Of a DNA stretch of 64,000 bases, positions 1 through 8,083 are shown piece after piece. Each line of letters opens with the position of its first letter. Within the stretch, counting starts at the first letter, position 1. The position numbers were made by a program, and so were the translations under genes. The stretch covers positions 521,833 to 585,832 of the forward strand of contig JAIXKJ010000003.1 in the NCBI GenBank assembly GCA_026928255.1, in the 5' to 3' direction. A model generated the notes under the pieces. It was not told the DNA's origin, ran no database searches, and worked only from the letters and a program-made list of their open reading frames with translations. The DNA is from Anaerolineales bacterium. GTDB taxonomy: Bacteria; Chloroflexota; Anaerolineae; Anaerolineales; Villigracilaceae.

Positions 1-2
1 TG

Positions 3-686
3 GCGAATCTCGGCGTGGGCGCGGGCTCGATGGGAGTCGCCATTTTCCAAACTCGAGACGGCGGCGAAACGTGGACGCGAACTTACGCCAACGACCCCAA
101 CGTCGAAGGCGCGAGCGATTCTCTGCCGCTGGGCGGACTCAAAAATTTCATCCGCCCTGTGAATATGGATACGGCTTGGGTCGGCGGCGTGATTTACATG
201 ACCGGGCGCGTCTATCTTTATCGCACCGACGACGGCGGCGCGAACTGGGCGGAACAGCCGATCATCCTTTCGCAAGAAGCGGCAGGCGGCGAAGTCGGCG
301 CGTTAGATTTAACGTTCTTCGCGCCGAGTACGGGCATGCTCGTCTTGCGCTCTTCGGGCGACGTTTTGCTGACTGAAGTATATATTTCGCAAAACGGCGG
401 CGCGACGTGGGCTCAAACCGACGCGACCCTAAAAGGCTACGGTTCGCTTCAAATATTATCGGCGGATGATATGATATTTTTCGCCGACGGAAAATTCAAC
501 ATCACGCAAGACGCAGGCAAGACGTGGAATGCAGTTCAACCCGATCAAAACTTTGCCGACACGCTGGTTGCTATGGATTTCGTCTCGCCGCAAATGGGAT
601 GGGCGGTCGCGTCTAGCGACGACGGCGCAAATATCCTTTATCGCACGGAAGACGGAGGCTCGACATGGTTCGCTATCGCTCGATAA
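3..686 (+). CDS. Asp-box (BNR/Ycf48-like) repeat protein, 5' truncated
   Basis: The reading frame is open to the left edge, so the start and N-terminus lie outside the window; 227 residues are visible. At least five Asp-box-like motifs of the form (S/T)xDGGxTW occur: TRDGGETW, RTDDGGANW, SQNGGATW, TQDAGKTW and RTEDGGSTW near the C-terminus. Such motifs build beta-propellers in sialidases, Ycf48-like proteins and many secreted proteins of unknown role. No catalytic residues of sialidases can be assigned, so a function is not claimed; an exported binding or structural propeller is the likeliest. The stop overlaps the start of the next gene by 22 nt, suggesting cotranscription with that lipoprotein. 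Confidence 0.75.
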   Translation, partial: ANLGVGAGSMGVAIFQTRDGGETWTRTYANDPNVEGASDSLPLGGLKNFIRPVNMDTAWVGGVIYMTGRVYLYRTDDGGANWAEQPIILSQEAAGGEVGALDLTFFAPSTGMLVLRSSGDVLLTEVYISQNGGATWAQTDATLKGYGSLQILSADDMIFFADGKFNITQDAGKTWNAVQPDQNFADTLVAMDFVSPQMGWAVASSDDGANILYRTEDGGSTWFAIAR

Positions 687-1582
687 TTTTAGGATTCGCT
701 TTGATATTCATCCTCGCTTGCGGAACGCTTGCGCCCGCGCCGACCGACTCGCCGACGGCGCTTCCGCCGACCGTCGAGCCGACATCCGCGCCGCCGCAAC
801 TTTCGCTAGACCAAATCAAAAACGCGCAATATAAACTAAGCGGACGCGACGACCACGCCATCGTCCAATTAACCGACGGCGTTTATCAAAACGGCGAAGT
901 GGGCGCGGCTGATTTTGCGCGCGTCTTCTTAACAGAAAATGTCGTCTTGGGCGACTTAAACGGCGACGGCGCGAACGAAGCGGCGGCGGTTGTTTTTGAA
1001 AACTTCGGCGGTTCGGGCAGTTTCGGCTACGTCGTCGTTTACGGACTTTCAAACGGTCAGCCGATTTTTATAACTTCAGAATTAATTGACGACCGTCCGC
1101 AAATTAACAGCATGGCTATTGAAAACGGCGAAATCTTTTTAGACGCGACGACGCACGGCGCGAATGACCCGATGTGTTGCCCGACCTTGCAAACGACGCG
1201 CCGCTACGCGCTTGTGAATCATCAATTGCGAATTGTCCATTACGCGACCAACACGCCCGACGGAAAAAAGCGCGAAATTGAAATTACGTCTCCGAGCGAG
1301 GGCGCAGAAGCGAACGCGAGCGTTCAAGTAGACGGCAACGTCAGCGTTGCGCCGTTTGAAAATAATTTGTCCTATTTTATTTACGGCGCGGACAATCAAC
1401 AATACGCCTCCGGACCAATTATGGTTCAAGCGCCGGATTTTGGCGCGCCCGGAACGTTTAGCCAAAACATTTCTTTGGAAGGAATTCCGTCAGGGACGAC
1501 GGTCTATTTGGAAGTGCAAGACATCAGCGCCGCCGACGGTTCTTGGCTGGCGATGTCCGCCGTGAAATTGCAAATTAAATAG
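665..1582 (+). CDS. Lipoprotein with C-terminal Gmad2-like Ig domain
   Basis: 305 residues. The N-terminus has basic residues, a hydrophobic stretch and a lipobox (FILAC, Cys about residue 19), followed by a Thr/Pro-rich linker, so it should be a lipid-anchored exported protein. The middle contains GDLNGDGANEAAAVV, resembling an FG-GAP/dockerin-like calcium loop. The last about 100 residues (EITSPSEGAEANASVQVDG onward) fit the Gmad2 immunoglobulin-like fold found in spore-germination and surface proteins. ATG at 665 lies inside the 3' end of the upstream Asp-box gene, so the two may be translationally coupled. The substrate or partner is unknown. Confidence 0.7.
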   Translation: MVRYRSIILGFALIFILACGTLAPAPTDSPTALPPTVEPTSAPPQLSLDQIKNAQYKLSGRDDHAIVQLTDGVYQNGEVGAADFARVFLTENVVLGDLNGDGANEAAAVVFENFGGSGSFGYVVVYGLSNGQPIFITSELIDDRPQINSMAIENGEIFLDATTHGANDPMCCPTLQTTRRYALVNHQLRIVHYATNTPDGKKREIEITSPSEGAEANASVQVDGNVSVAPFENNLSYFIYGADNQQYASGPIMVQAPDFGAPGTFSQNISLEGIPSGTTVYLEVQDISAADGSWLAMSAVKLQIK

Positions 1583-1593
1583 AGGAGAAAAAA

Positions 1594-1998
1594 ATGAATA
1601 ACTTGGTTCGAGATTGGATGTCCAGCCCGGTGGTGGTTGTGGATCACGATTCGAGCGTCTCCTACGCGCTGACGTTGATGCGCCGCCGTAACATCCACAG
1701 CGTGGTGGTGGATGTGAGCGATAAAAATCCCGCCTACGGAATCGTTACGACGACGGACATCCGCGACAAGATTGTCGCCGAAGGGCGCAACCCCGCCGAG
1801 ACGACCGTCGGCGAAATTATGTCGGGACCGATTATTACCGGCCGCGCCGAGTGGACGCTGGCGGAATGTTCGCGCATGATGCAAGAGAAAAAAATCCGCC
1901 ATTTGCCGATTGCCGACGAAAGCGGCGCGTTGGTCGGGTTGATTTCCGCGACGGATATTTTTATGGCGGTCGAAGAACAAGGCTGGATCGAAGGCTGA
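1594..1998 (+). CDS. CBS domain-pair protein
   Basis: 134 residues made of two CBS motifs with nothing else attached. The first (about residues 8-60) reads VRDWMSSPVVVVDHDSSV, the second (about 70-128) VGEIMSGPIITGRAEWTL and RHLPIADESGALVGLIS. Paired CBS domains usually bind adenine nucleotides and act as energy or redox sensors, but free-standing ones rarely have an assigned role. A good ribosome-binding site (GAGGAG) sits 7-8 nt before ATG 1594, 11 nt after the preceding lipoprotein stop, so it probably shares that transcript. Confidence 0.9.
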   Translation: MNNLVRDWMSSPVVVVDHDSSVSYALTLMRRRNIHSVVVDVSDKNPAYGIVTTTDIRDKIVAEGRNPAETTVGEIMSGPIITGRAEWTLAECSRMMQEKKIRHLPIADESGALVGLISATDIFMAVEEQGWIEG

Positions 1999-2009
1999 GT
2001 TGCAAGCGG

Positions 2010-2633
2010 ATGAATCCAAAAAAGTATTACGTCGTTTGGAGAGGACGTAAAACGGGCGTGTTTGCAACGTGGACGGAGTGCGAAGCGCAGGTCAAAGGGT
2101 TTGCGGGGGCGCAATATAAATCTTTTGCCAGCCTCGCCGAAGCGGACGCGGCGTATTTGACGAAGTACGAACAGCACGTCGGCAAAGCGTCAACGAGCGG
2201 ACTGTGGCGCGCGGCGAGCGTCCCGCCAATTTTGCCGTCCCTCTGCGTGGACGCGGCTTGCGACGGCGCGCCCGGCAAATTGGAATATCGCGCCGTCAAC
2301 ACCGAAACGGGCGAGCAACTTTTCCGCGCGGGACCCTACGCCGAAGGGACGAATAACGTCGGCGAGTTTTTGGCAATCGTCCACGCGCTGACTTGGCAGG
2401 AAAAGCATAATTTGCAAATTCCAATTTACTCCGATTCGCAAAACGCGATTCTGTGGACGAACGTTGGGCGTTGCCGCACGAAGTTGCAACGCACCCCGAA
2501 GAACGCGGTTTTATTTGCCCTGATTCGCAGCGCAGAAAATTGGCTGGCGGAAAATCAATTGCCCGAAGGAAAAGTCCGCAAATGGGAGACGAAAATTTGG
2601 GGCGAGAACCCCGCTGACTTCGGGAGAAAATAA
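2010..2633 (+). CDS. Ribonuclease H with N-terminal viroplasmin/HBD domain
   Basis: 207 residues from ATG 2010, the first Met giving the usual viroplasmin-type N-terminus (KKYYVVWRGRKTGVFATW). That domain, about residues 3-48, binds RNA-DNA hybrids. The RNase H fold follows: the first acidic ligand in VDAACDGAPG, Glu in NVGEFLAIVHAL, Asp in IYSDSQNAILW, and the C-terminal WGENPADFGRK, which supplies the last acidic residue. It should cleave the RNA strand of hybrids such as R-loops and Okazaki primers. The frame continues upstream into the CBS gene, but family alignment favours 2010. It lies 11 nt after the CBS gene stop. Confidence 0.88.
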   Translation: MNPKKYYVVWRGRKTGVFATWTECEAQVKGFAGAQYKSFASLAEADAAYLTKYEQHVGKASTSGLWRAASVPPILPSLCVDAACDGAPGKLEYRAVNTETGEQLFRAGPYAEGTNNVGEFLAIVHALTWQEKHNLQIPIYSDSQNAILWTNVGRCRTKLQRTPKNAVLFALIRSAENWLAENQLPEGKVRKWETKIWGENPADFGRK

Positions 2634-2681
2634 GGTTTCGTCATTTTGAGCGCGGCGAAACCTAATGAAGGATAAAGAAAA

Positions 2682-3248
2682 ATGAAAACAGCCTTGCTGA
2701 TCGTTGACATTCAAAAAGATTATTTCCCCGATGGAAAATTTCCCTTAGTCGAGCCGCTTGCCGCCGCGCAAAACGCCCGTCAGTTATTGCAATGCTTCCG
2801 CGAGCATGGCGAGAAGCACGTTCACATTCAACACATTTCCGCCGAACCCGACGCGACCTTTTTCATTCGCGGCGACGAAGGTTCGGACATTCACGACGCG
2901 GTCGCGCATTTTGAAGGCGAGCCGATTGTTTACAAACATTATCCCAACGCTTTCCGCGAGACAAATTTATTAGAGATGTTAAAAGGATGGGAGATCGAGC
3001 GCGTGATTGTAACGGGCATGATGACGCACATGTGCGTGGACGCCACCGCCCGCGCCGCCGCCGACTTTGGCTTTGACCTTTGGGTCGCCGCCGACGCTTG
3101 CGCCGCCCGCGACTTAGAGTTTGACGGAACGACCATCCCCGCAGATTACGTCCACAAGGCGTTTTTGGCGGCGTTAGAATCTTACGGTCAAGTGATGACG
3201 ACGGAAAAGGTCATTGCGCGTTTGGCGGCGGAAAAAGCCGCAGGCTAA
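2682..3248 (+). CDS. Isochorismatase-family cysteine hydrolase
   Basis: 188 residues with the full triad of the family: Asp in IVDIQKDYF, Lys in PIVYKHYPNAF and the nucleophilic Cys in TGMMTHMCVDATARAA. Relatives hydrolyse isochorismate, nicotinamide, N-carbamoyl amides or ureidoacrylate. The sequence alone does not fix the substrate; the short, single-domain form resembles the general cysteine-hydrolase group more than PncA. The stop overlaps the convergent murJ stop by 4 nt, so the two genes share 3' ends. Confidence 0.88.
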   Translation: MKTALLIVDIQKDYFPDGKFPLVEPLAAAQNARQLLQCFREHGEKHVHIQHISAEPDATFFIRGDEGSDIHDAVAHFEGEPIVYKHYPNAFRETNLLEMLKGWEIERVIVTGMMTHMCVDATARAAADFGFDLWVAADACAARDLEFDGTTIPADYVHKAFLAALESYGQVMTTEKVIARLAAEKAAG

Positions 3249-4828
3249 CGCCTCAGCCGCCGACGGAGGCTTTGCAAAGCGAAAGTCAGCTCGGGGACGC
3301 GCAAAACGTACAGCGCGAGGAAGTAGGTCAGCCCGCCGAGCAACACGCCGAGCGGCACGGAGACCCACAAACGCAACGCGTCGGCGAGGCGCAGCCAAAG
3401 GGCGAGGATAAGCCCCATCGTCAGGGTTGCGGCGGCGAAAGCGCTGGCGCCGCGCAAAATAAATTTCCCTTCGATTCCGCGCAAGCGCTTTCGCATCATC
3501 CAAAAAAGCGCGGCGGCTTCGAGCGCTGTGGCGAACGAATTTGCCAGCGCCAGCCCGCCGTGCGGCATCCAGCCGAGCGATAAAAACCAACGCGAAAAAA
3601 TTACGCTGAAAACGACGTTCAACAGCATGGCGACCGTGCCGATGATGACCGGCGTTTTTGTGTCGTGTTGGGCGTAAAAGGCGCGAGTCAAAACTTCCAT
3701 AATCGAATGGCCGAGCAGACCGGCCGCGTACCACAGCAGCGCCCACGCGACGATTTCCACCGAGCGTTGGGTGAACTCGCCGCGTTGATAGAGCAAGGCG
3801 ACCAGCGGCTGACGCAACAAAATCAAGCCGACGCTGGCGGGAAGCGCGAGCAGAAGAATCCCGCGCAGGGACGAAGCCAGCGCCGAACGCATCTCTTCCG
3901 TTTTGCCGAGCGCGTGCTGCGCGGAGAACGTCGGCATGGCGGCGATGGCCACCGATTGCGCGATGGCGGCTTGTGCCATGAGCATTAACGAAAAACCGTA
4001 AGAGAGTCCGCTGACGCTGCCCGGCGGCATTTGCGAAGCCAGCCAAGTGTTGACCCAAAAATTAAGTTGCACGACTGCCACGCCCAACAGGCGCGGACCC
4101 ATCAACAAGAAGACGTTGCGCGTTAACGGATTTTTCAAATCGAACGAAGCGTGAAAAACAAAAGGGCGCGGAGCGATTTTGAAGAGCGTCGGCAATTGCG
4201 TTAAAAGGTAGAGCGCCGCGCCGACGACCACGCCCCAAGCCAAACCGTAAATTCCCATAAAGGGCGCGAGCGCCACCACGCCGAAAATGATTCCGATTTG
4301 GTACAAGGCGGGCGTCAACGCAGGGACGAGAAAAATTTGATGCGCGTTCAAAATGCCGACGATTAATCCGCCCAAGCCGAACAGCGCCGCCGAAATGAGT
4401 TGAATCCGCAAGAGAGAAATCGTCAGCGAGAAAAGGCGCGGGTCGGCGGCGAGGCCGGGCGCGAGTCCGTAGCGGACGACTTGCGGCGCGAAAATTCCAA
4501 TCAACAGCGCCAACAAAATCAAGGTCAGCGATACGGCTTTGGCAATCGATTCCGCCAAACGCCAAGCGCGTTCCGTTTCGCCTTTGGCGAGCAAACCGGT
4601 AAAAATGGGAATGAACGCCGAGCCGAGCGCGCCGCCCGCCACCAGCAAAAAGAGCGTTTCCGAAACGCGGTTGGCGGCGAAGAAAGCGTCCAACTCGGGC
4701 GAAGCGCCGAACGCGCGCGCCACTAAAATTCCGCGCGCCAAGCCCGCGAGTTGTCCCAACACAATGGCAAGCGCCACCGTCCCTGCGGCGCGGGCAATTT
4801 GTCGGCTGGCGTTTTGCGTCTCTGTCAT
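3245..4828 (-). CDS. murJ: Lipid II flippase MurJ (MviN family)
   Basis: 527 residues with about 14 predicted membrane segments, the usual size of the MOP-superfamily flippase MurJ, which moves lipid II across the membrane for peptidoglycan synthesis. Family features are the N-terminal GILVARAFGASPELDAFFAA, the loop FGLGGLIVGILNAHQIFLVP, and LLYQRGEF before TM8-9. The ATG at 4828 is 23 bp from the divergent PLD-like gene, with a shared palindromic -10 box. With uppP further on, it shows the cell makes undecaprenyl-linked wall precursors. Confidence 0.93.
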   Translation of the reverse strand: MTETQNASRQIARAAGTVALAIVLGQLAGLARGILVARAFGASPELDAFFAANRVSETLFLLVAGGALGSAFIPIFTGLLAKGETERAWRLAESIAKAVSLTLILLALLIGIFAPQVVRYGLAPGLAADPRLFSLTISLLRIQLISAALFGLGGLIVGILNAHQIFLVPALTPALYQIGIIFGVVALAPFMGIYGLAWGVVVGAALYLLTQLPTLFKIAPRPFVFHASFDLKNPLTRNVFLLMGPRLLGVAVVQLNFWVNTWLASQMPPGSVSGLSYGFSLMLMAQAAIAQSVAIAAMPTFSAQHALGKTEEMRSALASSLRGILLLALPASVGLILLRQPLVALLYQRGEFTQRSVEIVAWALLWYAAGLLGHSIMEVLTRAFYAQHDTKTPVIIGTVAMLLNVVFSVIFSRWFLSLGWMPHGGLALANSFATALEAAALFWMMRKRLRGIEGKFILRGASAFAAATLTMGLILALWLRLADALRLWVSVPLGVLLGGLTYFLALYVLRVPELTFALQSLRRRLRR

Positions 4829-4837
4829 AGCGGCGCG

Positions 4838-4845
4838 ATTATAAT
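4838..4845. promoter_or_regulatory. Shared palindromic -10 box for murJ and the PLD-like gene
   Basis: The 8-bp palindrome ATTATAAT gives TATAAT on both strands. On the plus strand (4840-4845) it is 6 nt before ATG 4852; on the minus strand it is 9 nt before the murJ ATG at 4828. The two start codons are only 23 bp apart, so both transcripts would start at or next to the ATG, with the -35 regions inside the opposite gene. Confidence 0.6.
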
Positions 4846-4851
4846 CTTCTT

Positions 4852-5958
4852 ATGCAGAAAAAATGGACGCGCCTTTTTTTGATTTTGATTTTTTCCTTAG
4901 CCTGCGGAATTTCGCCGCTCGCGCCGCAAACCCCGCCGACGGCGAATCCTGCGGATTCAACCTCCCTTGCGCTGACGACGATTCCGCTGGCGGTCGGTTA
5001 CGGCGTAAAAAACTCATGGATCGAAATCTACTTCACCGACCCTTCCAATCCTTTGTCCTCGACAAAAAGCGGCGGCATTGACGCGCCGCTCGTCGCCGCG
5101 ATTGATTCCGCCAAACTCAGCGTGGATATGGCGGTTTACAGCCTCAGTCTAAACAGCATTCGCTATGCGTTGATTCGCGCGCATAAGCGCGGCGTAAAAG
5201 TTCGCTTAGTGATGGAAAGCGACAACATGCAGCGTTCCGACCCGCAGAAAATCAAAGAGGCGGGCATTCCAATTATCGGCGACCGACGTGACGGGCTGAT
5301 GCACGATAAATTCACCGTCATAGACGGCGCGGAAGTCTGGGCAGGCGGAATGAACTACACCGATTCTGGAACGTACGAAGACAACAACGTTTTGATTCGC
5401 ATTCGCTCGAAAAAAATCGCCGACAACTACGAAAAAGAATTTGAAGAAATGTTTACGGACGATAAATTCGGCGAGGACGTTCTCGCCGAAACGCCCTACC
5501 CGGTGGCGACAGTCAACGGCGTGGAAATTGAAACGTACTTTTCGCCCGACGACGGCGTGCAAGATAAATTGCTGAATTTAATTAATGGCGCGCAATCCAG
5601 CATTTATTTTTTGGCGTTCTCGTTCACGGCGGATAAATTAGGCGAAGCCATTTTGCATCGCGCCGACGCGGGCGTAAAAGTGGCGGGCGTGATGGACGAA
5701 GACCAAATCAAATCCAACGTCGGCACGGAGTTTGACGCATTTAATCAGCGCGGCTTGTCCGTCCGCATAGACGGCAACCCCGGACAAATGCACCATAAAA
5801 TCATGATCATTGACCGAGAAATTGTCGTCGTCGGCTCGTATAACTTCACGCGCAGCGCCGAAGAAAAGAACGACGAAAATCTGCTCGTGATTCACAGCCC
5901 CGAAATCGCCGAAGAATTTCTCAAAGAGTTTAAGCGCGTGTACGACCGGGCGAAATAA
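4852..5958 (+). CDS. Phospholipase D-like lipoprotein (two HKD motifs)
   Basis: 368 residues. A lipoprotein signal (LIFSLACG, Cys about residue 18) and a Pro/Thr-rich linker precede two PLD repeats. Each has a HxKx4D motif: MHDKFTVIDGAEVWAGGMNY and MHHKIMIIDREIVVVGSYNF. Both motifs are intact, so the protein should form the usual single active site and cleave phosphodiesters, either as a nuclease (Nuc/EndA-like) or a phospholipase. The lipid anchor puts it outside the cytoplasmic membrane, where it could act on extracellular DNA or membrane lipids. Start ATG 4852 follows a TATAAT by 6 nt and lacks a ribosome-binding site. Confidence 0.88.
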   Translation: MQKKWTRLFLILIFSLACGISPLAPQTPPTANPADSTSLALTTIPLAVGYGVKNSWIEIYFTDPSNPLSSTKSGGIDAPLVAAIDSAKLSVDMAVYSLSLNSIRYALIRAHKRGVKVRLVMESDNMQRSDPQKIKEAGIPIIGDRRDGLMHDKFTVIDGAEVWAGGMNYTDSGTYEDNNVLIRIRSKKIADNYEKEFEEMFTDDKFGEDVLAETPYPVATVNGVEIETYFSPDDGVQDKLLNLINGAQSSIYFLAFSFTADKLGEAILHRADAGVKVAGVMDEDQIKSNVGTEFDAFNQRGLSVRIDGNPGQMHHKIMIIDREIVVVGSYNFTRSAEEKNDENLLVIHSPEIAEEFLKEFKRVYDRAK

Positions 5959-5963
5959 ATTTT

Positions 5964-7355
5964 ATGTTGCAAAAGGCAAAACCTTATTTCGTCGGCTTTA
6001 TTCTTTTATTGACAATCGCCCTTCCTGATTTAATGGTCGGCAACGCCGCCTTGCGCCGCGCCGAAGAAGCGCGAACGCTGGGTCGCCATCAACGCGCCGC
6101 CGACGAATACCTCCGCGCCTCGCGGCTGCTTTTTTGGCGAAGCGATTTATACGAACTCGTCGCCGTCTCGTCGGCGCGCGCGGGCGATTACAAAACCGCC
6201 GTCGCTTATTTTGAACGCGCAAAAAATTTATCCGAAACGGATTGGATTTGGTTTTGCTTTTCCGCGATGGGCGCGAATGATAAAGAGTATGCAATCAAAA
6301 CTTGCGAAGACGGAACGCGAGAAAAACCGTCCGCGCAAATTTACGGTCTCTTGGCGGAAATTTATCGCGGCGAAGAAAATTGGCTGGCGGAAAAAGCCGC
6401 GCTTGAGGAATTGACTCGTCTCGAAGCGAACGACGCTTTCTCCGCGTATCGGCTCGGTTTGCTGTTGACGCTATATCAGCCCGAAGCGGCGTTGCCTGAA
6501 CTCGTCCGCGCCGCGACTCTCGACCCCGAAGCGGATTCAGCGGTTCAGACTCTGCGCTCCGCCTTAGCCGTCGCCGATCAACAACGCGAACCTGCGGAGA
6601 AGAAAATTATCGTCGGGCGGGCGCTGGCGTTGACTCAAGAGTGGAAGTTGGCGAAAGTCGCCTTTCGACAAGCCGTCGAATTGGACTCAAAAAATGCGGA
6701 GGCGCAGGCTTGGCTTGGGGAGGCGAATCAGCAAACAGGTCAAGACGGGCGGGCGGAGTTAGACCGCGCGTTGACGTTGAATCCGAAGTCTTCAAATATC
6801 CGCGCCTTGCGCGCTTTGTATTGGAGTCGTCAAGGAAAATATCAACAAGCGCTGGCGGAATCTTTGCTTGCCGTCGAGTATGAGCCGAATAATCCGAATT
6901 GGCGGGCGGCGTTGGGCGAGGCATACGTCCGCGCTGGCGATTTGGTCGCGGCGTTGACGGCGTATCAAAAGGCGACGGAACTCGCGCCGCAAGACGCGCT
7001 CTATTGGCGCTTGCTTGCCGTCTTTTGCGCGGACAATAATGCGCGGACGGAAGAAATCGGTTTGCCCGCCGCGTTGAAGGCTTACGAACTTTCGCCGAAC
7101 GATCCTGCTGTGTTGGACGCGCTCGGCTATGTTTATTTTGTGGTCGGACGTTATGCCAATGCGGAAAGCATGTTGACGCAAGCCGTCGAGATGGACGCGC
7201 GTTTTTATTCCGCGCGGCTGCATTTGGCGCTGACGCATCTCGCGCAGGGAAATCGCGCCGCCGCGTATGACGCGCTGGTTTCCATACGAAACGCGCAAGA
7301 CGCGGGCGTTTACGCGCAAGTCGCCGCCGACGTATTGCAGAAATATTTTCAATGA
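5964..7355 (+). CDS. Membrane-anchored TPR repeat protein
   Basis: 463 residues. One hydrophobic N-terminal segment (about 8-27) is followed by a long array of about ten TPR-like helix pairs, for example WKLAKVAFRQAVELDSKNAE and LVAALTAYQKATELAPQDAL. It is probably a membrane-tethered, outward-facing scaffold; no enzymatic domain is visible. It starts 6 nt after the PLD-like gene and is followed after 13 nt by another lipoprotein gene, forming a three-gene envelope group. Confidence 0.8.
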   Translation: MLQKAKPYFVGFILLLTIALPDLMVGNAALRRAEEARTLGRHQRAADEYLRASRLLFWRSDLYELVAVSSARAGDYKTAVAYFERAKNLSETDWIWFCFSAMGANDKEYAIKTCEDGTREKPSAQIYGLLAEIYRGEENWLAEKAALEELTRLEANDAFSAYRLGLLLTLYQPEAALPELVRAATLDPEADSAVQTLRSALAVADQQREPAEKKIIVGRALALTQEWKLAKVAFRQAVELDSKNAEAQAWLGEANQQTGQDGRAELDRALTLNPKSSNIRALRALYWSRQGKYQQALAESLLAVEYEPNNPNWRAALGEAYVRAGDLVAALTAYQKATELAPQDALYWRLLAVFCADNNARTEEIGLPAALKAYELSPNDPAVLDALGYVYFVVGRYANAESMLTQAVEMDARFYSARLHLALTHLAQGNRAAAYDALVSIRNAQDAGVYAQVAADVLQKYFQ

Positions 7356-7361
7356 TAAAAT
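7356..7361 (+). promoter_or_regulatory. Candidate -10 box (TAAAAT) for the DUF1080-like lipoprotein
   Basis: TAAAAT is followed by 7 nt and then ATG 7369, the same spacing class as the leaderless promoters elsewhere in the window. It overlaps the region just after the TPR gene stop. Weak on its own. Confidence 0.35.
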
Positions 7362-7368
7362 CACGCCC

Positions 7369-8022
7369 ATGAAACGACTCGCGTCTTTGATTTTTATTTC
7401 CGCGCTTTTTTTGTCCGCTTGCCAAATGAAATTTCCAGAAAGCCAACTTCCGCCGACCGAAGCGCCGCCTTCGGGTTCGGTTCTTTTTCAAGACGATTTT
7501 TCTCGCGCCGACAGCGGCTGGGATCGCTTGCTCGTTACCGAAGGCGTGATGGATTATTATTCAAGCGGCTATCGCATCTTGGTTAACGCCGCGCAGACGA
7601 ACTTCTGGGCGACTCCGCGCCGCAACTTCGCCGACCTTCGCGTCGAAGCGGACACGGGCAAAATGGCGGGTCCCGATGAAAATCGCATTGGGTTGCTTTG
7701 TCGTTACAGCAACGACAATTATTATTTCTTTATTATGACCAGCGACGGCTTTTACGGAATCGGCATTTATCAAAACGGGCAAGCGATTTTGCTCGGTCAG
7801 TCGGAAATGGAAGAATCTCCCAACATCAATCGCGGACTCGCGGTCAACCATTTGCGCGCCGATTGCGTCGGCGACGAGTTGACGTTTTACGTCAACGGCT
7901 TTCAAGTGGCGCAGACGCATGATTCGACTCTGACGGCGGGCGACGCGGGAGTGATTGCAGGCACGTTCGGTCAAGCGGGCGCGGATATTCTCTTCGATAA
8001 TTTCGTCGTCTTGCAACCGTAA
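7369..8022 (+). CDS. Lipoprotein with LamG/DUF1080-like jelly-roll domain
   Basis: 217 residues from ATG 7369, chosen because it gives a clean lipoprotein signal (KRLASLIFISALFLSACQ, Cys about residue 18); the frame extends upstream through the TPR gene. The mature part starts VLFQDDFSRADSGWDR and ends ADILFDNFVVLQP, the pattern of concanavalin-like 3-keto-disaccharide hydrolase/DUF1080 and LamG-type domains. Such domains often bind glycans; catalytic residues cannot be assigned. The role is probably surface carbohydrate recognition. Confidence 0.7.
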   Translation: MKRLASLIFISALFLSACQMKFPESQLPPTEAPPSGSVLFQDDFSRADSGWDRLLVTEGVMDYYSSGYRILVNAAQTNFWATPRRNFADLRVEADTGKMAGPDENRIGLLCRYSNDNYYFFIMTSDGFYGIGIYQNGQAILLGQSEMEESPNINRGLAVNHLRADCVGDELTFYVNGFQVAQTHDSTLTAGDAGVIAGTFGQAGADILFDNFVVLQP

Positions 8023-8024
8023 AA

Positions 8025-8030
8025 TATAAT
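8025..8030 (+). promoter_or_regulatory. Candidate -10 box (TATAAT) upstream of mtaB
   Basis: TATAAT two bases after the stop of the preceding gene. A start site about 7 nt downstream would give a leader of about 45 nt carrying a seven-codon ORF (8040-8063) before the mtaB ATG. Confidence 0.5.
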
Positions 8031-8083
8031 TTAACTCTTATGAAAATTTCTGTTTATTCGTGATTAGAGAAGGCGCTTTAGAA

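Noticed and set aside
6607-7491. 294-codon minus-strand frame opposite the TPR protein
   Set aside because: Extremely Arg/Pro-rich and featureless; the plus strand holds clear TPR repeats.
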